From an uncultured Acidobacteriota bacterium (GTDB lineage: Bacteria > Acidobacteriota > UBA6911 > CAINFC01), in the NCBI GenBank assembly GCA_903847975.1, contig CAINFC010000135.1, forward strand, positions 1-35,648: 35,648 nt of DNA. Reading direction: 5' to 3'. The notes beneath the pieces are model-generated. The model made no database searches and had not been told where the DNA came from. It saw only the letters and a program-made list of their open reading frames with translations. Below are positions 7,857-16,000 of the stretch, one piece after another (position 1 is the stretch's first letter; each line of letters opens with the position of its first letter). The position numbers were made by a program, and so were the translations under genes.

Positions 7857-10124
7857 TTACTGGGTCAGGTTCAGCACCGGCAGCGTGGTGAAGATGCCGC
7901 CCTGGTAAAGCAGGCCGACGACGATTACGTCCCGGCCGGAGGAAATCTCGATGCTTCCCTCGGCCGCTGCCGGAACCGCCGGAAACAGCTGGCCGGTGAA
8001 CTGTGCGACCTGCTTTCCCGGCGGAAGGGGAAGGGTGGTTTCGCCGAGAAGAACACCCGAGGAGGAGAAGAACCGGCCGGTCAAAACCGCCTCCTGATCG
8101 CCGGTGTTGGCGACCGCAAGGCCGGTATCGCTTCTGGCGTTGAGCTGAGGGATCGGGAGCGAAAAGCGCCGCATCCGCGGAGAAGGCAGCACCGAGGCTT
8201 CCGCCAGCAGCGTGCTTCCATCAACCCACTGGTAGATGAGCACGCCGCCGATCGGCTGGCTGGCGGTGACGCGGCACCACCCGGAAATCAGCCGGCCGTC
8301 GGGGCTCTGCAGGAGCAGCCGGGCCGAGCCTCGGGCGGCCAGGAGCACGGTCTGGGAGCTGGCGGCCTGTCCGTTTACCAGCAACGGCTGCGGCAGGCCT
8401 TCCGGGCTTCGGAAGGAAACGGCGGCCGAGGCGGAGGCGCTCCCCGGATTGGTCAGGAGAAGGAAGCTCTGGTATCCGCTGCCGGCGGCGAACTGGGCGA
8501 ACTCAAGGAGAACCGAGGGACCTCCGGCGGCAGGGAGCGTGGTGCTGGTGGTGGAGCCGCCCGTGCTGCTGGTCGTGGAGGTGCTGGAAGTGCTGGTAGA
8601 GGACGGGATGCCGGTGGTCGTAGTCGTCGACGGCCGTAACGAAGTGCTGGTTGCCAGGGTTGTGGTGGTGACGGTGGTGGTCGTCGTCGAGGAGACCGGC
8701 GGCAAGGTGGTGCTGACCACCGAAAGCACCACGGAAAGGGAAGTCGTTTTCCGGCTGTCGGCCGGGTCCTCATTGTCGGCGTAGGAGACAGTCAAGGTGT
8801 CTCCCGGAACGGCCTGCAGGGTTCCGTCGGCGGCGGCCGCGGCCGCATTCTGGGTTGGGATTTCCGCGGTCAGGAAAATGGTGGAAGCCAGGAGGGTTTC
8901 GGTGGCGGAAAGGCTCAGGGTGTCGCCGTTGCGCATGTTCCGGACCTGTATGCCGGCGGCGGTGTCGTTGGCCGCCACCTGCAGGGCTTCATCCGCATCC
9001 CGCAGCATCACGCGGAAGGCATTTCTGACCTTCAGCTCCCGCAGGGGAATCAGGTTCTCGCTGACCGCTTCCAGCGAATCGGCCTCGTGGCGGATAAAAC
9101 CGGGAGCCGTTTCCATGATGGTTCCGGCATTGGCGATGGCCCCGGGAACGGACAGGACGGCGCCGGCAGCGATTTCCAGGGTGGTGCCGGCCGAGACCGT
9201 AAGCTGCTGAATGGTGTTCGAGGAATTCCAGACCGTTTTCTGGCCGGCGGCGTTCTGGATGGCCACCAGGTCGGCGGCATTGCTGCCGTGGTGCACGGTG
9301 CCGCCGGAGCTCTGGATGACCAGCAAGGCGTTGGTCAGGTTGCCGGAGGGGAGAAAGGTACCGGGGACGGCCCAGTTCCCGTTGCAGGTGATGGCCGAAC
9401 CGGCCACGGAGGCATCCAGTGTTCCGCTGATGCTGGCCCCGGAGAGAAAAACCAGGGCGCTCTCTTTCTCCGCTTTGAGCGTGCCGCCGATGGAATGGGT
9501 GGTTACAGTGAGACTGCTCGGTGTCCCCAGAACCAGCGCCGCCCCCGGGTCCACCTGCAGGTGGGCGGCTATAAAATTCCGGGTGAGGGTGCAGCGCCCC
9601 GAGGGGACCAGCAGGGAGGCCAGGGTCTGCTCCGCGGCCGAAGACCCGTTCAGCTGTGCGCTGGCGCCGCGCATGCGCAGGATGCCGATGATGCCGGCGG
9701 TGACGGATGCATTCCCCAGGCAGGTGATGTCGGAGGATTTTCCGCCGCCGACCTGCAGCGAATTCTGGGCGGTGACCCGTTCGGTGCCGCTGATCAGGAT
9801 TCCTCCCTGGAGAACGATGGTTCCGGCGGTGATGGCCCCATCCAGAAGAAGGGAAACAGTTCCGGAATAGGAGCTTTCCACGCGCAGTTCCGCGATCGTG
9901 ACCGGCTGCGTCAGAGTGCAGTTGGAAATCGCGGAGGAGAAAATGGCGCGGTCGGTGGGCTGGCTTGGATAGCCGGTGCCGGGCGACCAGTTGGCGGCAT
10001 TGGTCCATTGCCCGCCCACCGGGGTGGAGGAGCCGTTCCAGGTATAGTCCACCGCCGCGACGGGCCCTGCGGCCAGCAAACACAGGATGATTCCACCGCA
10101 CCAGCCGCGCATCCTTAATAACAT
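7857..10124 (-). CDS. Secreted beta-rich protein with Thr/Ser linker and two C-terminal repeat modules
   Basis: 755 residues from the chosen start MLLRMRGWCGGIILCLLAAG, a clear signal peptide with GGGAGA upstream; ATG at 10157 with GGGAGG close upstream is an alternative. After cleavage near AAVDYTW comes a Gly/Ala/Thr-rich region to about residue 470, with repeated short beta-strand motifs and the opening WTNAANWSPGTGYPS, like autotransporter or beta-helix passenger domains. Residues about 473-530 are a low-complexity Thr/Ser linker. The C-terminus has two related modules: FAQFAAGSGYQSFLLLTNPG and RSDTGLAVANTGDQEAVLTG, the latter ending IVVGLLYQGGIFTTLPV. Similar modules occur in the subtilase and matrixin-like proteins downstream of the divergent TonB receptor gene. 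Likely cell-surface or extracellular; no catalytic motif seen. Confidence 0.8.
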   Translation of the reverse strand: MLLRMRGWCGGIILCLLAAGPVAAVDYTWNGSSTPVGGQWTNAANWSPGTGYPSQPTDRAIFSSAISNCTLTQPVTIAELRVESSYSGTVSLLLDGAITAGTIVLQGGILISGTERVTAQNSLQVGGGKSSDITCLGNASVTAGIIGILRMRGASAQLNGSSAAEQTLASLLVPSGRCTLTRNFIAAHLQVDPGAALVLGTPSSLTVTTHSIGGTLKAEKESALVFLSGASISGTLDASVAGSAITCNGNWAVPGTFLPSGNLTNALLVIQSSGGTVHHGSNAADLVAIQNAAGQKTVWNSSNTIQQLTVSAGTTLEIAAGAVLSVPGAIANAGTIMETAPGFIRHEADSLEAVSENLIPLRELKVRNAFRVMLRDADEALQVAANDTAAGIQVRNMRNGDTLSLSATETLLASTIFLTAEIPTQNAAAAAADGTLQAVPGDTLTVSYADNEDPADSRKTTSLSVVLSVVSTTLPPVSSTTTTTVTTTTLATSTSLRPSTTTTTGIPSSTSTSSTSTTSSTGGSTTSTTLPAAGGPSVLLEFAQFAAGSGYQSFLLLTNPGSASASAAVSFRSPEGLPQPLLVNGQAASSQTVLLAARGSARLLLQSPDGRLISGWCRVTASQPIGGVLIYQWVDGSTLLAEASVLPSPRMRRFSLPIPQLNARSDTGLAVANTGDQEAVLTGRFFSSSGVLLGETTLPLPPGKQVAQFTGQLFPAVPAAAEGSIEISSGRDVIVVGLLYQGGIFTTLPVLNLTQ

Positions 10125-10279
10125 GGTAATTTCTCCCACGGAAAATTTTCCTGTCATTCTTCCTCCCGCTCCTTCCCCCCGTCTTCGGAAACAAGGCATC
10201 TCCGCTGACCTGCAGCGGTCTGCTAAAGTTATATCAAATCCCCTTGACGGGAGCCCCCCAGGGTCCATAAAATTCTGCC
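10125..10279. promoter_or_regulatory. Divergent intergenic region with candidate promoters
   Basis: This 155-bp region separates two oppositely transcribed surface-protein genes. On the plus strand TTGACG (10244-10249) and CATAAA (10266-10271) are spaced 16 bp, which would start transcription almost at the receptor ATG and leave nearly no leader. On the minus strand TATAAC (10228-10233) is a possible -10 for the secreted protein. A perfect GGAAAATTTTCC palindrome sits at 10140-10151. None is decisive. Confidence 0.25.
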
Positions 10280-12607
10280 ATGATTCAAATCCACCGTTAC
10301 CCGATACTTGAAGCCTTTCGAATCCTTGCGGTTGCGTGCCTCGTCTTTCTGGGTCTGGCGGCAGGGCCGTTGTCCCGGGCGGGCGCCCAGGAAGGTGCTC
10401 CGAGAGAAACCGCCCTGGCCGGGACCGTTAAGGATGCCGTATCCGGCGAGCCCATTGCCCGCGCCCGGGTGGCTACCATCGAGCCGAAGCGGGAGACCGA
10501 GTCCGGGCCGGATGGAAGGTTCCGCCTGGTTGTACCGGCGGCCGCGGAAGTGGAACTGCAGGCCGGAACCGTGGGCTACGCCATGGTTAAACTGCGGGTG
10601 CAGCCCTCCGCCGGGCAGGAAACCGAGGTTTCCATCGAACTCAGCCCGGAGGCCTCGCTGCGGCGCTCCGACAAGGTCACGGTGACCGCTGCGGTTTTCG
10701 AGCCTGTGGAATCGGGCGTGGTCCTGGAGCGCACCCTGAACTACAGCGAGCTGAAAAACATGGCCAGCGTGCTGATCGATGATCCGCTCCGCTCGGTGCA
10801 GGGTCTGCCCGGCGTGGCCACCGGCGACGATTTCAACGCCCAGTTCAGCGTCCGCGGCGACTCCTACAGCCACGTCGGCCTTTACCTGGACGGGGTGCTG
10901 ACCTACCTCCCGTTCCACACCGTGCAGAACATCCAGGACGGCGGCTCCATGACCATTCTGAACGGTGACCTGGTGGAGAGCGTATCGCTGCTGAGCAGCG
11001 CCGCGCCGGCCCGCTTCGGCGACCGGACCTCTTCGGCCCTGATCGTCTACACCCGCCCGGGCAGCGCCGACCGAGCCGTCTACCGGGTGGCCGCCGGGGT
11101 GACCGGCGTTTCCGCCACGGCGGAAGGGCCGCTCCACAAAAGCCGCAAGGTCACCGGCCTGGTTTCGGCGCGCAAAAGCTACACCGACTACATCGTCAAT
11201 CGCCTGGCCGACGATATTAATTACGTGATCGGCCTCTGGGATGTGCAGGGCAAGCTGAGCTGGCAGCCGGCGGAAAACCACCAGGTTTTTCTCACCGCTC
11301 TCTGGGGAGATTCCGGCCTGAACCGCGACCGGTGGATCGAGCGGCTGGGGATGAATTCCCTGCTGCGCGGCGAAAGCAAGAGCGGAATCGGCAACCTGCA
11401 GTGGAACTGGACTCCCTCCCACGACCTGGTCCTGCAGTCCAGAGCTTACCTGACCGACGACCGGGGCAGGAACTGGAACCGATACGAGGAAACGCTATAC
11501 CGCAGCGGCCACCGGCAGTGGTCCGCCGGCACCGACGCGGCCTGGGAGTGGAAAAACGGATCCCGGCTGGAGTTCGGGGTCCAGGGGAGGCGCCTGGGAG
11601 AAAGCGGCCTGGAGCGGGTTTACGACTACGGGCTGTCGAAGTACCTGGTGCAAAGCCGCTTTTCCGGGACGGGGTGGCAAAATTCGGGTTACGGGCAGGT
11701 GGCCTGGTCGCTGCTCGATCGGCGGCTGAACCTGACCGTAGGCGGGCGCGGCGATCACTTTCAGGCCACGGGGGAGAGCCTGCTGCTCCCCAGGGCCGGG
11801 CTGACGGCCAATCTCGGCCGGCGCCTGTCCGTCTCGGCCGGCTTCGGACAGTACGGTCAGTATCCCTCCTGGGCCTATCTCCTCGGAGAGCACACGAATT
11901 CCCGGCTGCGCGCCGAGCGGTCCACGCACTACGTGACCGGCCTGGAATACCAGATGGGGGAAAGAACCCGGCTGCGCCTCGACGGCTATTGGCTCCAGGA
12001 ACGGCGCAACATTTTTGCCCCCGAGGCGGAATATCGCCTGGTGAACGGCAAGCCGGCGGCCCCGAGCAGCACCGCCCGCTGGGAGAACCTGCTCTCCGGG
12101 CATTCCCGCGGAGTGGAGGCCGTTCTGCAGCGCCGCAGCGTGAACCGCCTTTCGGGCTGGCTGTCCTACTCTTACGGGATTACCCGCATGCGCGACAACC
12201 TCCACCGGCTCACTTTTCCGCTGGACTTCGATCAGCGCCACACCGTGAACCTCTACGGGAGCTACCGGCTGCGGCAGACCGTCAACCTCAGTGCAAAATA
12301 CCGCTACGGCAGCAATTTTCCGATCATCGGGTTCTTCCGCACCCAGGGCGGAAAGTTTTACCTGGCCGAAAGCCGCAACCAGCTGCGCACACCGGCCTAC
12401 AGCCGCCTGGACTTCCGGATCAACAAGGCTTTCTTTTATCCGCGCTGGAAGCTCACCCTTTATTTCGAAGTGGTCAATCTCCTGAACCGCGAAAACATGC
12501 GCTACACGGGAATCGACCGGGTGTACATGAACACAGGCCAGGTCACCCTCCAGAAGAACACCCTGTTCCCCGTGCTGCCAACCGCCGGGCTGCTGTTTGA
12601 GTTCTGA
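10280..12607 (+). CDS. TonB-dependent outer-membrane receptor with carboxypeptidase-regulatory-like N-domain
   Basis: 775 residues. A signal peptide (about residues 1-36, hydrophobic core ILAVACLVFLGLAAG, ending GAQEG) is followed by a carboxypeptidase-regulatory-like domain (about 43-125; LAGTVKDAVSGEPIARARV, GPDGRFRL). SDKVTVTAAVF near residues 130-140 looks like a TonB box. The plug follows (VLIDDPLRSVQGLPGVATGD, FSVRGDSYSHVGLYLDGVL, ARFGDRTSSALIVYTR), and then a beta-barrel of alternating aromatic strands ending in the C-terminal Phe of GLLFEF, as expected for BAM-assembled proteins. Ligand unknown; such receptors import siderophores, glycans or peptides. The nearby subtilase makes peptide uptake an attractive but unproven idea. 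No TonB/ExbBD genes are in the window. Confidence 0.93.
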   Translation: MIQIHRYPILEAFRILAVACLVFLGLAAGPLSRAGAQEGAPRETALAGTVKDAVSGEPIARARVATIEPKRETESGPDGRFRLVVPAAAEVELQAGTVGYAMVKLRVQPSAGQETEVSIELSPEASLRRSDKVTVTAAVFEPVESGVVLERTLNYSELKNMASVLIDDPLRSVQGLPGVATGDDFNAQFSVRGDSYSHVGLYLDGVLTYLPFHTVQNIQDGGSMTILNGDLVESVSLLSSAAPARFGDRTSSALIVYTRPGSADRAVYRVAAGVTGVSATAEGPLHKSRKVTGLVSARKSYTDYIVNRLADDINYVIGLWDVQGKLSWQPAENHQVFLTALWGDSGLNRDRWIERLGMNSLLRGESKSGIGNLQWNWTPSHDLVLQSRAYLTDDRGRNWNRYEETLYRSGHRQWSAGTDAAWEWKNGSRLEFGVQGRRLGESGLERVYDYGLSKYLVQSRFSGTGWQNSGYGQVAWSLLDRRLNLTVGGRGDHFQATGESLLLPRAGLTANLGRRLSVSAGFGQYGQYPSWAYLLGEHTNSRLRAERSTHYVTGLEYQMGERTRLRLDGYWLQERRNIFAPEAEYRLVNGKPAAPSSTARWENLLSGHSRGVEAVLQRRSVNRLSGWLSYSYGITRMRDNLHRLTFPLDFDQRHTVNLYGSYRLRQTVNLSAKYRYGSNFPIIGFFRTQGGKFYLAESRNQLRTPAYSRLDFRINKAFFYPRWKLTLYFEVVNLLNRENMRYTGIDRVYMNTGQVTLQKNTLFPVLPTAGLLFEF

Positions 12608-12621
12608 TATCCGGTCGCCCC

Positions 12622-12672
12622 TGCGGGATTTTTACACCTCCATCAGGGGGATAATCCGGTAAAAAGTCCTGC
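12622..12672. repeat. GACTTTTT-family palindrome downstream of the TonB receptor gene
   Basis: GGATTTTTAC (12626-12635) pairs with GTAAAAAGTCC (12659-12669), with additional inner pairing and CATC/GGAT around the loop. It sits 15 bp after the receptor stop codon, so it may act as a terminator as well as being a family member; the T-run lies in the left arm for plus-strand transcription, so a canonical U-tract is lacking. Confidence 0.5.
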
Positions 12673-12969
12673 ACTATACAGGGAATGGTCGGCAGGGCGC
12701 ACTGAAATGGTTGAATTTACTTCCTTTTAACACAACCATTGCCCCCGGGGATCATCTAACCCTGCGTAAGGAAAAAAAGGAGAGAGGGACTTCCGATGAA
12801 CGCAGGGATTCGTTTCTATGATCAAATTGCCACCTTGTATGAATTGCGCCAGAGGCACCTTTCTCCGATCAGGGACTTTTCCGCTGGCCGGCGAAAGGCT
12901 TTGGAGGCGATGCCCGCCGGCAGACGCGAGGACGAAATCTGCACGGCGCAGGCGCGCAGCAATTCAGAT

Positions 12970-12975
12970 TATAAT
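12970..12975 (+). promoter_or_regulatory. Candidate -10 box for the subtilase gene
   Basis: A perfect TATAAT lies 54 bases before the ATG at 13030, giving a predicted leader of about 45 bases. No good -35 is visible at the right distance. The start codon has GGGAG as ribosome binding site at 13017-13021. Confidence 0.35.
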
Positions 12976-13029
12976 GCCTCGGGAGAGGAACAGGCTTTAC
13001 CAGAATCAAGGCTTTGACAGGGAGTAAAT

Positions 13030-16000
13030 ATGCGCGGTTTTCGCAGGTTTTTATCGGTTTTTCCGGGGCCCATTTTAATCATTGTCCTGCTGGTCCTGGC
13101 GGCCCGGTTGCCGGTGCCCGGGGTTCATGGCGACGACAGCGGGGAGGGAGCCCCCATGCCGCTCAGCAGGCTCCAAAAAATGGTTCTACCTGGAAGTCAG
13201 GATCTGCAGCTGATCGTTCAGCTTGCCGAGCCATCGGTCACCGAGTGGATGCGAGCCGGGGAAAGCCTCAGCGGTACGTCCCGGCTGGAGTTTTCGGGCG
13301 GGTCCGCCGGAATGGGCCTGCAGTCTTCCCAAGCTCTGAGCTACAGGGGTCAGATCGAAGCCGCTCAGCAGATCCTGGCGGAAAAAGTGGCCGTCCTGCC
13401 GGGTGCCCGGATGGAAGGAAGCCTGACCACGGTCATGAACGCCCTGATGGTCCGAATCCCGCCGGAGCAATACAATTCTCTTCGAAGTCTCCCCGGGATC
13501 AAGAAGGTTTACTTTTCCCGGCTGCACAAACGATTGCTGGACACCTCCGCGGAGCTGGTGAATGCCCAGGGGCTCTGGAGCAAAGCCGGCGGAAGCTCTG
13601 TCGCCGGGCGAGGTGTCAAGATCGGTATTATCGATACGGGGATTGATATCACGAATCCCATGTTTATCGACAATTCCCTGACGGTTCCCAGCGGCTACCC
13701 GAAGGGGGAATCGGCCTACACCAATCGCAAGGTCATTGTGGCCCGGAATTACATGCACCTCCTTTCCCGAAGCCAGGCCATACGTACGGCGGTGGATGAG
13801 GACGGCCATGGAACGTTCGTTGCGGGCGTGGCTGCCGGCCGACAGGTCGCCGCGCCGATGGCCACCATTTCGGGCATGGCTCCGGGAGCCTTTCTGGGTA
13901 GCTACAAGGTCTTCGGTACACCCGGAATCAACGACTATACCACCACCAACGCCGTGCTGGCCGCCATTGAGGCGGCCGTGGCGGATGGGATGGACATCGT
14001 CAATATGAGCCTGGGCAGCCTGGATTACCTGCTGCCGTCGGAGGACCCGGAAATCGCCGCCGTGGACAACGCCGTTCAGGCGGGCGTTCTCTTTGTACTT
14101 GCCGCCGGAAACGAGGGCTCGGCGACCCAGACCATCGGAAGTCCGGCCACCGCCGCCAATGCCATCGCCGTCGGCTCGGTTTCCAATTCCCGCATATTTG
14201 CCTCCCAGATCCATGTAACCGCTCCGCTGCCGGTTCCCGCGGCGCTGGCCGATATGGCCTATGCGGTCGGCTCCGGGCCCCAGTTCACCCAGAACCAGTC
14301 CGCCGCGGCGGTTATCGATGTGCAGGCGCTGGACGGAAACGGTTACGGCTGCGAGGCCCTTCCCTCCGGGAGCCTGACCGGGAAGATCGCTTTCCTCCAG
14401 CGGGGGGGAGTCGGAACGGCGTGCACCTTCGCGGTCAAAGTCAATAATGCTGACGCTGCCGGTGCCATTTCGGTCATTGTCTTCAACAACCTGGCGGCGG
14501 ATGGCATCATTCAGATGGGCGGGCTGAGCGGGACACGGATCCCGGCGCTCATGATTTCCAATCGGGACGGGCTGGCATTAAAAAGTTACATAGCCCTGTA
14601 TCCGGGAACCACCCTGGTGGCCATCGATTCCAGCTCGGTCCTGAAATCGACCCTGGCCACCGGAAGAATGATCTCCTCGTTCAGTTCCGTCGGGCCTACC
14701 GCGGATTTCCGCCTGAAGCCCGACCTGGTGGCCGTCGGGGAAAATGTCTACTCGGCGACCCAGAGCGTCAGTCCGTCGGGGTACATGTACGACAGCAGCA
14801 AGTTCCTGCTGAACCAGGGGACCAGCTTCTCTTCGCCGATGGTGGCAGGAGCCGCCGCCGGACTGAAGCAGCTGTACCCCTCGCTCAACGCCTTCGGCAT
14901 CAAGTCCATGCTGGTACAGACCGCCAGCCGCAACCTGACCGGCGACGGCGTGAATCCCGCCAGCGTCCTGCAGGGGGGAAGCGGGCTGCTGGATATGGGC
15001 AGCGCTTCGGCGGCCGGAATCGTATGCGACCCGGTCAGCCTGAATTTCGGAGTGCAGTCCTATTCGGGCCACCTTACTCTCTCGCGCACTTTTACCATAA
15101 AGAATATTTCCTCGACGGCCGACCGGTACTCCCTTTCCTTCGAGCTGCTGAACCCCGGACCCCGGATCGCAGCCGACCAGGATTCCATCGGACCCGTCTC
15201 TCCTTCGGCCTCGGCCGACATCCGCATCACTCTGGATGCGGATGCCCCTCTTTCCGGCGGATTCCAGGGATTTGTCGTCCTGCGCGCCGCCTCCGGCCCC
15301 CCGGTTTACCGGATCCCCTTCTGGGCGGGACTTTATGCGGCCAATCCCGACCGGATCCTGACCGTGTCCCAGACCGCTTCCGGAGCCGATTCCTACAAAA
15401 GCCTGGCCTCGGCCGTTCTTGCCGCCCAGCCGGGCAATATCATCGAAATTGCCGACAGCGCCACTTATCCCGGCGGACTGACCATCGCCACCAACCGCGA
15501 GGGCCTGCCGCTTCATGGCCTGACGATCCGCGCGGCCGCCGGACAGACACCCACCATCGACGGCACGGGTCTAACCAGCCAGCCCGGCATTCTGATTATG
15601 GGCCTGCGGAACGTTCTGCTGCAGGGGTTGAAAATCAGCGGCGGATGGATAGGGGTCTACCTGGAGCACACCTCCTCCGTTTCCCCTCTCTCGGCAACCA
15701 TCGACCACTGCACGATCACCGGCACCACGGAGGGCACCGGCCCGGTCGGTGTGGAAATCGACGGGGGCGGCACGCTGGAAATCACCCAGTCGGTGATCTC
15801 CGGCTCGCGGGGGAGCGGGATCGTGATCGGTGCCGGAACCTACTTTACTCTTTCCGATTCCACGGTGGACGCCAACGGCAATGTCGGCATCGATGCGGAT
15901 TCCTCCAACCTGCGCATTCTGAATTCGACCGTCAGGGGGAGCGCCGGCCCGGGCATTTATGCCACCTATTGCGTGGGAACCGTATCGGAAAGCCTCTTTT

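Larger units (their letters stand above)
12608..13029. other. Intergenic region between TonB receptor and subtilase
   Basis: No convincing gene. It contains a GACTTTTT-type palindrome (12622-12672), an 8-bp inverted repeat AATGGTTG/CAACCATT (12706-12713 and 12733-12740) and a TATAAT hexamer at 12970-12975. A 73-codon ORF at 12796-13017 has no recognisable features and spans the candidate promoter, so it was not called. Confidence 0.5.

Noticed and set aside
12796-13017. 73-codon plus-strand ORF before the subtilase, with an AGGAG some 13 bases upstream
   Set aside because: Spacing is poor, there is no recognisable motif, an overlapping second frame is equally open, and it spans a TATAAT candidate promoter.
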